From: Roseibacillus ishigakijimensis
GTDB lineage: Bacteria; Verrucomicrobiota; Verrucomicrobiia; Verrucomicrobiales; Akkermansiaceae
Direction: 5' to 3'
NCBI RefSeq assembly: GCF_016595415.1
Contig: NZ_JAENIO010000011.1
Location: 28,249 to 92,248, forward strand
DNA length: 64,000 bases
Of the stretch, positions 25,982 through 34,229 are shown in pieces; the stretch's first letter is position 1; every line of letters begins with the position of its first letter. A program made the translations under genes and the position numbers. The notes under the pieces were generated by a model. It saw only the letters and a list, made by a program, of their open reading frames with translations, was not told where the DNA came from and did no database searches.

Positions 25982-27112
25982 ATGGCTTATAATCATCTCC
26001 ATTTCGTGCAATCGCTTGAAACTATGGAAGGGGGGGGGCTTGGGGTATCTGCCCGGCAATTACACGGTGCCATGCTCTCCTGTGCCTCCTCTCGCTTGGT
26101 GGCTACTACTTCACAGAAGTCTTTTGCTGAAGAGAATGGAATCCATCAGTTCCAGCGTGTTCAGCCAAATTCCTTTTATTACTCTCCCTATTTAGCCAAT
26201 GTTGCCCGCGATTTTGTGAGCGAGGCCGACTACATTCATGGTCACGGACTCTATGTTTATCCGAATTTCGTCTTTGGAAGAGAGGCGCGACGGCAAGGAA
26301 AGTCTCTCATCTATCATATCCACGGCTTCTTTGATCCCTGGATACTAGGGCGTTCCAAGATCAAGAAGGGACTCGTTAATCTGCTCTTCGAAAAAAGAAA
26401 TTTGGATTCCGTGAGCTTTATTCGTGCTCTCACAAACAAGGAGGAACTGCAGGTGCGGGGCTTTGGCTACCGCGGTCCCATCGAAGTGATACCCAACGGT
26501 GTTGATCTCGAAGAAATTGATGCGGTCTCTCCTGAGGAGGCTTTACATGCACGATTTGATAAGAAGCGTCCGAAGCGGGCTTTGTTTCTCTCCAGGCTTC
26601 ATCCAAAGAAGGGGTTGGATATCCTTATTGAATCTTGGGCAGGACTGGGAGAGGTTGGCAAGGACTGGGAGCTTCTCATTGTGGGCCCGAACGAGGGAGG
26701 GTATCAGAGTGAAATCGAAAAGATGATAAAAGAGCGCAATCTGGGCGAGCAATGTCGGATAATGCCCCCGGTAAGAGGGCTTGAGAAGCATCGGGTTTTT
26801 CAGAGTGCGGATCTCTTCGTGTTGCCTAGTTATTCCGAGGGTTTTCCGATGGCGGTTTTAGAAGCTTTAGCGAATCGCAAACCTTGTGTGGTGACTTCAG
26901 AGTGCAATGTTCCTGAAATGTATGAAGAGGGTGCGGTTTGGCAGTGCTTGCCTAATGCAGAGTCATTTCGTGCGTCATTACAGGAAGCTCTGGGTTGTGG
27001 GGATAGCGAGAGGCAAGAGCGGGGAGCGATTGGCCGGAAAATGATGGAGGAGTCTTACAGTTGGCAGAGTGTTGCTCGTCAGCTCGACTCTGCCTGCCGG
27101 TCTCACCGCTAG
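25982..27112 (+). CDS. GT4-family glycosyltransferase
   Basis: The 376-residue GT-B protein carries an N-terminal GGGLGVSARQLHGAM glycine loop, the hinge IEVIPNGVDLEEI, the KRALFLSRLHPKKGLDILIESW core and the donor-binding loop PSYSEGFPMAVLEALANRKPCV. It is a typical sugar transferase of EPS clusters. GC content rises through this gene compared with the preceding island, so it marks the downstream boundary of the AT-rich segment. Exact sugar unknown. Confidence 0.92.
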   Translation: MAYNHLHFVQSLETMEGGGLGVSARQLHGAMLSCASSRLVATTSQKSFAEENGIHQFQRVQPNSFYYSPYLANVARDFVSEADYIHGHGLYVYPNFVFGREARRQGKSLIYHIHGFFDPWILGRSKIKKGLVNLLFEKRNLDSVSFIRALTNKEELQVRGFGYRGPIEVIPNGVDLEEIDAVSPEEALHARFDKKRPKRALFLSRLHPKKGLDILIESWAGLGEVGKDWELLIVGPNEGGYQSEIEKMIKERNLGEQCRIMPPVRGLEKHRVFQSADLFVLPSYSEGFPMAVLEALANRKPCVVTSECNVPEMYEEGAVWQCLPNAESFRASLQEALGCGDSERQERGAIGRKMMEESYSWQSVARQLDSACRSHR

Positions 27113-27138
27113 TTAAAGATACTAATTAAAACGTTAGC

Positions 27139-27708
27139 ATGAAAGCAGCAAATTTAGCTCTTTTCGACTCAGAGAGAGGACTGGATCGGGGGCGTGACAA
27201 AGGGGTTGAGGTCGTCTGGTATCTTCTCAAATGCCTCTTCTTTCTTTCTCCTCTTCCTTGGCCAAGTTCTTGGAAAGTCAAGATCCTCCGAAGTTTCGGG
27301 GCCAAGGTGGGTGACGGTGTGGTGATTAAACCTCGGGTGAATATTCATTTCCCTTGGAAGTTGATCGTTGGGGATCATGTTTGGTTGGGGGAGGAGTTGT
27401 TTATTCTTAATTTCGAACCGATAACCATTGGTTCGAATTCTTGTCTTTCCCAACGAGCTTTTTTGTGTGCTGGCAATCACGACTTCCGCGATGAGGCTTT
27501 CAGTTACCGGAATGCTCCTATCACGATCTCGGAAGGAGTTTGGGTGGGCGCGCAATGTTTTGTTGGCCCTGGAGTGACTGTCGGGGCGGAGACAGTTCTT
27601 ACTGCGGGTTCTATTGTCACCAAAGATATTCCCGAGAACCGCATTTTTGGAGGCAATCCTGCTATTGAACTAGGTGTTCGATGGAAAGAAGCCGGGCGAC
27701 CTCAATGA
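27139..27708 (+). CDS. WcaF-type acetyltransferase
   Basis: A 189-residue hexapeptide acyltransferase matching the WcaF/colanic-acid acetyltransferase group: KILRSFGAKVGDGVVIKPRVNIHFPWKL near the N-terminus, the catalytic-region CAGNHDF, then VWVGAQCFVGPGVTVG and the FGGNPAIELGVRW cap. It would O-acetylate a sugar of the repeat unit from acetyl-CoA. Its stop overlaps the next start (ATGA, 27705-27708), so it is translationally coupled to the VanZ-WcaI fusion, a pairing consistent with a WcaF/WcaI module. Confidence 0.92.
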   Translation: MKAANLALFDSERGLDRGRDKGVEVVWYLLKCLFFLSPLPWPSSWKVKILRSFGAKVGDGVVIKPRVNIHFPWKLIVGDHVWLGEELFILNFEPITIGSNSCLSQRAFLCAGNHDFRDEAFSYRNAPITISEGVWVGAQCFVGPGVTVGAETVLTAGSIVTKDIPENRIFGGNPAIELGVRWKEAGRPQ

Positions 27709-29693
27709 GTAGGCCCAAACTACGGTCGGGTTTGTGGTCGGGACAGTTGGCGGCCTTCCTCTCCCTGCTCTGGCTCTTTGGGGTGGTGCCATTGATGGCG
27801 CTTTTTTTGCTGCGGGGAGATCCGCGGAGCGCTTCTTTGACTTGGATGCCGGATATTTGTGCCCGTTGGCTCGATGGCCACGACGATTTGCGCACTCTGT
27901 TGATGGCTTTCGGGGCCGCGATTGTCCCGGCTCTCCTCCTGGCGCGATGGACGAGTCTGCGACTGTTCCTGTTGGGCATCGTCCTGGCTGCTCTTCTTGT
28001 GGGAGAGTTTGCCCAGCTGGCTGTCCCCACTCGCACCTTTTCCGGCGTCGATCTGGCTTTCTCCCTGCTAGGGGTGGGAGCGGCCGAGCTGCTTGCCCGG
28101 GTTGGCGGCTGGCTTTGGCTAAACTATTTTTTCCGGATGGGCGGCCGACTCGGGGGAAGCGAGGAAAGGGTGTTTGCGGGACGAGGGCCGGGAGAGGAAC
28201 GCGATCTAGAAAATAGGATGAAGGTTTTAATATACGGTTTGAACTATGCCCCGGAGTTGACGGGAATTGGGCGTTACACGGGGGAGATGGGTCCTTGGCT
28301 GCAGCAGCAGGGAGTGGAGGTGCGGGTGGTCACCACGCCGCCTTATTATCCTCATTGGAAGATTGCGGAGGGCTACCGCAAGTTCTGGTTCCAGAAGGAA
28401 GTGGTGGAGGGGGTTCCGGTGTGGCGGTGTCCTTTTTATGTCCCGGCCCAGCCCACTACTCTCAAGCGTCTCCTTCACTTGGGGAGTTTTGCGGTGACCG
28501 GGTTTGTGGCGCTTTGGCGCCATTTGCTTTGGCGGCCGGACTGGGTGTTTATGGTGGAGCCTGCCAGTATGACGGTTCCGGGCGGTCTGATTTTCGCCAA
28601 GGTCGCAGGAGCGAAGTCGTGGTTGCATGTGCAGGATTTTGAAATGGAGGCGATGTTGGGCTTGTCCAAGGAGTTGGATAGCAAGACACGAGAAAAAAGA
28701 GGAGAGAATGAAGTGGTTGCCAGTGTCGCTTCCTTGGAATCAGGGAGGGCGAGCCTCAGCTCTCCTCAGAGCAAAGGGGAGTCAGTCGGTTCGTTGGGGC
28801 GGACTGAAGTCCGCGCTCCAGGGGAAGGGGCGAAGGCTTCCGGGCTAAAAGGGAAGGCGCTTTCTTGGGCTGCAGGTTGGGAGGCTTGGTTGAAGCGGCG
28901 CTTCGACCGGACTTCGTCCATCTCGCAGGTGATGATGGGCAAATTGGCGGAGCGGGGAATTCCCGAGGAGAAGATATCGTTTTTTCCCAATTGGGTGGAT
29001 ATCGATTTCATGTCGCCCGGAAAGCCTCAGCGTGATTTTCGCCAGGAGTGGGGGATGGGCGAGGACGACTGTTTTGTGCTTTATTCCGGCAACATCGGTC
29101 GCAAGCAAGGTCTGGAGATGGTTCTGGAAGTGGCGGAGGGGCTTGCCGAGGGTTCTGGAGAGCGGTCTGGTTCCGAGGTCGTGGTTGGGGAGGAAGAGGT
29201 TAAAGATGGCCACTGGAAACGGGCTAAGTTCACCTTTATCATCGTGGGGGAGGGGGCCGCTAAGGAGGAGCTGATGGCGGAAGCCACGCGACGGGGCCTG
29301 GCGAATGTGCACTTTCACCCTCTGCAACCCTATGAGGATTTGCCGGATTTGCTGCGCTCGGCGGATGTGCATCTTGTCATTCAAAAGAAGGGCGCGGCGG
29401 ACGCGGTTCTTCCTTCCAAGTTGACCTCTATTTTGGCGGTCGGAGGGGAGGCCATCATCACCGCCGAAAGCGAGACCGAGCTCGGTCGCCTGGGCCAGAA
29501 CTACCCTGGCATGGTCACCGTCATCGAACCGGAGGAACCGGAAGCGTTGCAAAAGGCCCTCCTGGCCCATCGCGATCAGAAAGCGCCGGGCGTGGTCAAC
29601 GAAAGGGCGAGGGACTATTGCGTGCGGAATCTGGAGCGGGATGCGGTCTTGTCGGCTGTCTGCCGTCAGATGAAGGAGTTGTCCCAAGAGTGA
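27705..29693 (+). CDS. Fusion of VanZ-like membrane domain and WcaI-type glycosyltransferase
   Basis: A 662-residue open frame without interruption. Residues 1-150 or so are a VanZ-like four-helix membrane domain (GEFAQLAVPTRTFSGVDLAFSLLGVG). From Met172 (base 28218) it is a WcaI-type GT4: MKVLIYGLNYAPELTGIGRYTGEM, DWVFMVEPASMTVPG, YSGNIGRKQGLEMVLEVAEG and a C-terminal donor site near KKGAADAVLPSKL. The two GT halves are joined by about 60 extra low-complexity residues containing a palindromic DNA element. A second Glu/Gly-rich insert lies near 29150-29220. An internal start at 28218 could yield a separate glycosyltransferase, but no strong ribosome site precedes it. It overlaps the WcaF gene by 4 bp. 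Confidence 0.88.
   Translation: MSRPKLRSGLWSGQLAAFLSLLWLFGVVPLMALFLLRGDPRSASLTWMPDICARWLDGHDDLRTLLMAFGAAIVPALLLARWTSLRLFLLGIVLAALLVGEFAQLAVPTRTFSGVDLAFSLLGVGAAELLARVGGWLWLNYFFRMGGRLGGSEERVFAGRGPGEERDLENRMKVLIYGLNYAPELTGIGRYTGEMGPWLQQQGVEVRVVTTPPYYPHWKIAEGYRKFWFQKEVVEGVPVWRCPFYVPAQPTTLKRLLHLGSFAVTGFVALWRHLLWRPDWVFMVEPASMTVPGGLIFAKVAGAKSWLHVQDFEMEAMLGLSKELDSKTREKRGENEVVASVASLESGRASLSSPQSKGESVGSLGRTEVRAPGEGAKASGLKGKALSWAAGWEAWLKRRFDRTSSISQVMMGKLAERGIPEEKISFFPNWVDIDFMSPGKPQRDFRQEWGMGEDDCFVLYSGNIGRKQGLEMVLEVAEGLAEGSGERSGSEVVVGEEEVKDGHWKRAKFTFIIVGEGAAKEELMAEATRRGLANVHFHPLQPYEDLPDLLRSADVHLVIQKKGAADAVLPSKLTSILAVGGEAIITAESETELGRLGQNYPGMVTVIEPEEPEALQKALLAHRDQKAPGVVNERARDYCVRNLERDAVLSAVCRQMKELSQE
28799..28814. 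repeat. Short palindrome inside the WcaI-type coding region
   Basis: GCGGACT-GA-AGTCCGC is a perfect 7-bp inverted repeat embedded in a Gly/Arg/Ser-rich linker-coding stretch (about 28680-28860) that normal WcaI proteins lack. Its flanks (GGGG before, GCTCC after) add partial pairing. It looks like a REP/MITE-type palindrome that entered the gene in frame; the insertion history is inferred. Confidence 0.55.
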
Positions 29694-29846
29694 AAAAGCG
29701 GCCTTTAGGCGCATCACTTGACTTCAAGGAAAAACAAGCGGGTTCGATTCCTACGAATCGGTGCAGGAGGGGAGTTTTTTCAATCCTCTCAGGATGTTCA
29801 GATTCAATTGTCTAGTTAAAATGGTAGAAAAATCACTGGTCCTCGC

Positions 29847-29874
29847 TTGACTTGGTTTGCGAAATGCTTATTAC
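29847..29874 (+). promoter_or_regulatory. Sigma-70-type promoter candidate for the small secreted protein
   Basis: TTGACT (29847-29852) and TATTAC (29869-29874) are separated by 16 bp and lie about 30 bp before the ATG at 29905. They sit in a 211-bp gap, so the gene is probably transcribed separately from the glycosyltransferase upstream. A small hairpin (CGATTC-CTAC-GAATCG, 29745-29760) lies earlier in the gap and may end the previous transcript. Confidence 0.45.
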
Positions 29875-29904
29875 GCCCCTGACTAGCCAATTCTCTATAT
29901 CAAA

Positions 29905-30258
29905 ATGAAAACCATCGCTATCACCACGTTGTTCTCAGCCCTCGCCATCCAAGGCGCTCTGGCTGAATCCTCTCCCCTGATGGGGAAGACCTTCACCGCT
30001 GGAAGCCTCGGGCAACAGCCGGTTCTTAACATGGAGAACGCCAAGGGTCCCTTGGTCACTCCTGCCGAGCCTTATGAGGAGGATGCTCCTCAAGAGGTTC
30101 TGGTGAAGAAAGCGCTTGAGTCTGCCCAGGCGACCCAAGTTTATAATCAAGTCATGGAATCCTTGGGCAACACCATTCGCGAAGGCGGCGAAGTTCCGCT
30201 CGAAGTTTTCCGCACCTCGTTGCGTGATGCTCTCAACAACTTCTTCTTCGGTTCCTAA
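29905..30258 (+). CDS. Small secreted protein, unknown function
   Basis: The 117-residue protein has a clear signal peptide (MKTIAITTLFSALAIQGALA, cleavage before ESS), an extended Pro-rich middle, and an amphipathic helical C-terminal part (LVKKALESAQATQVYNQVMESL, then VFRTSLRDALNNFFFGS). No family recognised. It sits between the WcaI-type transferase and the initiating sugar transferase and has its own promoter-like sequence. A periplasmic or matrix role in the polysaccharide system is inferred only from context. Confidence 0.7.
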   Translation: MKTIAITTLFSALAIQGALAESSPLMGKTFTAGSLGQQPVLNMENAKGPLVTPAEPYEEDAPQEVLVKKALESAQATQVYNQVMESLGNTIREGGEVPLEVFRTSLRDALNNFFFGS

Positions 30259-30301
30259 CCCAAGTCAGTCCAAAAAGTTAATTCTTGAGCGGTGACTTTT
30301 C

Positions 30302-30345
30302 GCCTGTCCGGTTTCTCAAGCTTTTTTTGCTTGAACCGGGCGGGC
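30302..30345 (+). terminator. Strong hairpin after the small secreted protein gene
   Basis: Nested arms GCC, CCGGTT and CAAGC pair with GCTTG, AACCGG and GGC around a T7 loop. It starts 44 bp after the stop of the small secreted protein, in a 288-bp gap before the sugar transferase gene. There is no T-tract after the stem, so it could be a terminator, an mRNA-protecting hairpin or a leader element of the next gene. The rest of the gap shows no gene I would call. Confidence 0.4.
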
Positions 30346-30546
30346 TCACTCTCCTCGCGTCTTTGCGAGCGAAAGTCCTCGATTTTTCGAATCAACGGCC
30401 TGCTGCGCTCCCAGCTGGAAGAGCCATTCCAAGTGGATCCCCGCCCTTGGTCCGGATTGCTCTGAAGCTCGCAGGCGATTTTCTTTCATCTTTTTTTAGC
30501 GCCTTGGGTCGCCCCCGCCTGGGGTATTGCCATATCCAATTGCATT

Positions 30547-31923
30547 ATGGTCTCTACTCGCGAATCCAATCTTTACCAAGCTCATGCCCTTGTGCAAGGA
30601 GCACTGCTCTTACTGAGCTACCTTCTCGTTTTATTTTTAGTGCTAGGTCTTCTTTATGGGCAGGAGATTCCCTTCATTCCCTATTTGAAGTGTCTGGCGA
30701 TTATCATGGCGGCCTTCACTCTGGAGGTGAGCACCCGGCCTGAGCATCTGCGCTTTGCCATGAGCCAATCCCGGCGGGTGGCTTGGCGGGTGACAATGCG
30801 GCAGGCCTCGGTGATGACGATTGCCTTGCTGGTTTTTCTCGTTTTTTCGCGAGATCAGCGGATTGCGCGGGGATTTCTGCTGGGCTACTCCGTCTTTTCC
30901 TTTTTTCTTCTCCTCCTCTCAAATCGATTCTGGTTTCGCGAGTTGATTGCTCTCCTGCGGAAGCGGTCGGATTCTTGGGCTCTCCGCACGGTGGTGGTGG
31001 GCCCCCAGGATTGGACCTCTTCGGTGATCGCCAAGATGACGACTTCAAGTGCCGCCTTCTCGGTAGATGAGATCATCACCATCGAGAGCGATGCCACCAT
31101 TGCGGAAGTGGAAGCTGCCTTGCAGGGACTGGAGATCGATCTCCTTGTTGTCTCGGCCTACTACTACCGCATGGAGGTGAGCAATTACCTCATTGAGCGT
31201 GGCGAACGGCGTGGGCACCGCACCTGGATTCCGCTCGAGCTTTCGCGTTGTAAAGGGCGTCGGTTTGTGGTGGAGCGGGTTGGCGAGATCGAAATGCTCA
31301 CCCCGCCTCCCAGCCCATTGGAAAACACCTTCAATACCTTTGTCAAAGCCGTGTTTGACCGCTCGGTGGCGCTGATTGCGATTACCTTGGTTCTTCCGCC
31401 GATGATGGTTTTTGTCTGGTTCCTTCACCGTCGCTATTCTCCCGGGCCCATGTTCTTCGTGCAAGAGCGGATGGGGGCCAACAACCGCACCTTCAAGATT
31501 TTCAAATTTCGCACGATGAAAGTGGCCAATGACGATGAGTCCCGGCAGGCCACGGCCGATGACGATCGCTTCTTTCCGGGGTCCGGGCTTCTCCGGAAGA
31601 CAAGCATTGATGAGTTTCCCCAGTTTATCAATGTGCTTTTGGGCCACATGAGCGTGGTGGGACCGAGACCTCACATGGCTGCTCACGAAGACGACTTCCA
31701 AGTCTATTTCGAGCGTTATGGCACCCGCCGGTTCGTCAAGCCGGGAGTGACGGGGCTCGCCCAAGTGAGAGGATTCCGGGGTGAGGTGAAGAGTGCTCGT
31801 GATATCCGGAACCGTGCGCGTCACGATGTGCTCTACATCCGGAGTTGGAGTCTTTTACTGGATATCCGAATCATCCTGCGCACCGCCTTGGCTGTCTTTA
31901 AGCCTCACTCAACTGCCTATTAA
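30547..31923 (+). CDS. Initiating undecaprenyl-phosphate sugar-phosphate transferase (WcaJ/WbaP-type)
   Basis: A 458-residue polyprenyl glycosylphosphotransferase. Residues 1-150 hold four membrane helices, 150-260 or so form the CoA-binding-like middle domain, and the catalytic domain starts at FDRSVALIAITLVLPPMM. The conserved core follows: GPMFFVQERMGANNRTFKIFKFRTM, LLRKTSIDEFPQFINVLLG, MSVVGPRPHM and VKPGVTGLAQV. It transfers the first sugar-1-phosphate to undecaprenyl phosphate and so starts every repeat unit. ATG 30547 gives the family-typical N-terminal helices. Confidence 0.96.
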   Translation: MVSTRESNLYQAHALVQGALLLLSYLLVLFLVLGLLYGQEIPFIPYLKCLAIIMAAFTLEVSTRPEHLRFAMSQSRRVAWRVTMRQASVMTIALLVFLVFSRDQRIARGFLLGYSVFSFFLLLLSNRFWFRELIALLRKRSDSWALRTVVVGPQDWTSSVIAKMTTSSAAFSVDEIITIESDATIAEVEAALQGLEIDLLVVSAYYYRMEVSNYLIERGERRGHRTWIPLELSRCKGRRFVVERVGEIEMLTPPPSPLENTFNTFVKAVFDRSVALIAITLVLPPMMVFVWFLHRRYSPGPMFFVQERMGANNRTFKIFKFRTMKVANDDESRQATADDDRFFPGSGLLRKTSIDEFPQFINVLLGHMSVVGPRPHMAAHEDDFQVYFERYGTRRFVKPGVTGLAQVRGFRGEVKSARDIRNRARHDVLYIRSWSLLLDIRIILRTALAVFKPHSTAY

Positions 31924-31953
31924 TTCCCAATCTCCCTTAAACTAGTAAAATCT

Positions 31954-32595
31954 ATGAAACAACAATTCATGAAAAAAGGAGGATTCAGTTCGCTCCGTTT
32001 ATTCACTGCGGCTTCCCTTGCAATGGGCGCGGCAGTGACCAGTGAGGCCGCTTTGGTGACGATCGCTGGTCCGAGCCTGGTCAGTAATGATACGACTACC
32101 AGCTCTACAGGCCTTGATATCGACAATGATGGCAACAATGAATTCATTGCCACTTTCGTCGGCCAGGGGTCTTTGATTTTGTTCGGAGAGGGTGATTCCG
32201 CGGTTGTGGGCGCCCTCAATGGCGGCTCATTCGAAGCGACCGCTTATGGCCTGAACTCCAACTTCACGATTGGTTCCGGTTTGACCTACGGCGGGGTTGA
32301 GCCCGGCTTCAGCAATCTTGCTGAGGAAGCTTCCACTCCGACCATCGGGGACTGGGCTGGTGGCAATGATGCCTACTTCGGCCTGTCCTTTGTCGTTGGT
32401 GGCGAGACTTATTACGGTTACGCCCGTTTGAACTACATTCCTGATATCGGTGGCGGTATTAGCTCCGCGAACTTCATCGAGCTGACCTACGAAGATGTGG
32501 CGGGCGATCCGGCGGTGCACATTCCCGAACCCTCGGCAGCACTCTTGGCTTGTTCCGCTTTGTTCGGTCTCGCTCTTCGCCGTCGCCAGCGCTAA
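31954..32595 (+). CDS. PEP-CTERM sorted exported protein in the EPS locus
   Basis: The 213-residue protein has a signal peptide (residues 1-32, RLFTAASLAMGAAVTSEA). The Asp/Asn/Gly-rich beta body includes a calcium-binding-like LDIDNDGNNEF segment and YYGYARLNY, which is common in PEP-CTERM proteins of PVC bacteria. The C-terminal PEP-CTERM signal is complete: IPEPSAALLACSALFGLALRRRQR. It lies 30 bp after the initiating transferase, so it is cotranscribed with polysaccharide synthesis, as expected for proteins sorted by exosortase to the matrix. ATG 31969 is an alternative start. Confidence 0.92.
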   Translation: MKQQFMKKGGFSSLRLFTAASLAMGAAVTSEAALVTIAGPSLVSNDTTTSSTGLDIDNDGNNEFIATFVGQGSLILFGEGDSAVVGALNGGSFEATAYGLNSNFTIGSGLTYGGVEPGFSNLAEEASTPTIGDWAGGNDAYFGLSFVVGGETYYGYARLNYIPDIGGGISSANFIELTYEDVAGDPAVHIPEPSAALLACSALFGLALRRRQR

Positions 32596-32642
32596 CAGTC
32601 TCGCGCACGAACCGCAAATTATCCAAGAATCGTCAGGCAGGT

Positions 32643-32672
32643 CCGCTTTTCTTCTGAAGAGCGGGCTTTTTT
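32643..32672 (+). terminator. Rho-independent terminator after the PEP-CTERM gene
   Basis: Stem CCGCTTTT / AAGAGCGG (one G-T pair) with a 6-nt loop is followed by GGC and a run of six T. It lies about 50 bp past the PEP-CTERM stop and separates the initiating-transferase transcript from the ligase gene. Confidence 0.75.
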
Positions 32673-32754
32673 CGTCCTCCATGCTGAAAGGCAGGCGATT
32701 ACGGGACGATAAAGGGGCTGAAGTAGGATGGGTTAGATTTTCATTAGGTTTGTT

Positions 32755-34179
32755 TTGAAGGGTAAATTAAAGAATCGCATTTGTTTCTCCGCCGTGGTGC
32801 TTTCACTGCTCTGGACCATTCTGGTCTTTGGTTCCGTATCGGGCAGCTACCGCACCGTGGCGGCTACTTTGGCGGGCTTGACCGGTTTGATTTGTCTTTT
32901 TCTCCTGGAGAGGCGGCGGGTGCTACCCCGTGCTCCCCTGGGCCTTTGGGTCTCAGCTGGAATTATTTTTCTCTTCGGGTGGTATATGACGATCAACGCC
33001 CGCACGGATCATTCTATGGATCTGTGGTTGTTCTCTACCGTGGAGGGAAGGCCCTTACCCTTGGACTCGGCCCCCGGCACCTTGACCTTGTCCTCCAGTT
33101 TGCGCGTGATGGTCGAGGTCACCCTGACTCTCTTGGCTCTCTTCGCCGCCGTCCGCGCCAGTGAATTCGGTGGTTGGAAGGTTTTCCTCAAGATAGTGGC
33201 CGTCTCGGGCGCAGTGGTGGCCTTGATTGGCTTTTTTCATAAAGCGTTGGGCGCAGAGACGGTCTGGTGGATCGACGATCCCTATTCGCGAGCTTCCTAT
33301 TTCTTCGCCCCTTTTATCTATCATGCCAATGCAGGCGCTTTTTTAAATCTTTGCCTGCCTCTCGCCATGGGGCTGATGTTTGCCGAAATGGGGGACCCCG
33401 CAAGACGATCCTTCCAGATGGTCTGGACCATCGTTTCCGTCATCATCCTGGCCGGTGTTCTGGCGACTGCTTCGAAGGGAGCGGTTTTGGTCACCCTGCT
33501 CCTCATCCCGTTGATGCTGATCTGGAACGGGAAGCGGGTGCTCTTTGCTCTGAATGAATTCTTTTCCGACAAAAGAAGAAGGCTGGAAAGAATGATCTTC
33601 ACTGTCTTCGTCTGGCTCTTTGCGACCACTCTGGTGATATTGGGAATCGAGAATTCGATCAAAAGGTGGGAGGGCTTCTTGATGGCCTTTGCCGAGAATT
33701 CTGAAACCTCGATGACCTCCCGGCAGGAGATGATGGCCTTGATGGTGCGGATGTCAGGTCCCGAGGAGGGGAGTTGGCATGGTTTCGGCCCTGGTTCGTT
33801 TCCTCATCTCGTGCCTTACTTCACCGTCACTCCTGAGGGAGAAGAAAATCCGATTGCAAAAGGCCGGTGGCATCACGGTCATTCCGACCCGTTGCAGACC
33901 TTGGTTGAGTGGGGCTATCTAGGCGCCGCCGGTTGGTTTCTTCTGGGGGTGGGAGCACTTGCTTGCGGGTTGTGGATCATTTTTCGCTATAAGTTGCCCC
34001 GTCATGAGCAACCCTTGGTCCGGGGAATGATGGTTTCCATTCTCATGGTTGGTTTCCATTCCACCGTCGACTTTCCCCTTTCCGTTTATTCGATTCACCT
34101 TGTGACCATCGTTCTATGCGGATTTTGCTGGGGACTGTTTGCGAGAGGCAGGGAGCCCAAGCCCGCAATCTCAACCTGA
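32755..34179 (+). CDS. O-antigen ligase/polymerase family membrane protein (Wzy_C)
   Basis: A 474-residue protein with about eleven membrane helices and the conserved periplasmic loop of the O-antigen ligase family (GFGPGSFPHLVPYF, then HHGHSDPLQTLVEWGYLGAAG, with the key His residues). It is the second polymerase/ligase-type protein of the locus, after the Wzy at 23685. It could polymerise repeat units, ligate glycan to a lipid or protein acceptor, or replace the AT-rich Wzy. The only start that keeps the first helix is TTG 32755. Confidence 0.9.
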   Translation: MKGKLKNRICFSAVVLSLLWTILVFGSVSGSYRTVAATLAGLTGLICLFLLERRRVLPRAPLGLWVSAGIIFLFGWYMTINARTDHSMDLWLFSTVEGRPLPLDSAPGTLTLSSSLRVMVEVTLTLLALFAAVRASEFGGWKVFLKIVAVSGAVVALIGFFHKALGAETVWWIDDPYSRASYFFAPFIYHANAGAFLNLCLPLAMGLMFAEMGDPARRSFQMVWTIVSVIILAGVLATASKGAVLVTLLLIPLMLIWNGKRVLFALNEFFSDKRRRLERMIFTVFVWLFATTLVILGIENSIKRWEGFLMAFAENSETSMTSRQEMMALMVRMSGPEEGSWHGFGPGSFPHLVPYFTVTPEGEENPIAKGRWHHGHSDPLQTLVEWGYLGAAGWFLLGVGALACGLWIIFRYKLPRHEQPLVRGMMVSILMVGFHSTVDFPLSVYSIHLVTIVLCGFCWGLFARGREPKPAIST

Positions 34180-34229
34180 TGTTTTCCCCGTTCCGGTCAA
34201 TTGAATCTTATTCCTCTATTCCTCTAGCC

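Noticed and set aside
29741..29760. GGTTCGATTCC resembling a tRNA T-loop
   Set aside because: No acceptor stem, anticodon arm or D-arm around it; it is a small CGATTC/GAATCG hairpin, at most a tRNA remnant or weak terminator.
30285..30743. Open frame overlapping the start of the sugar transferase gene in another phase
   Set aside because: It starts in the hairpin-rich gap and shares no family features; the 30547 frame has the strong polyprenyl glycosylphosphotransferase signature.
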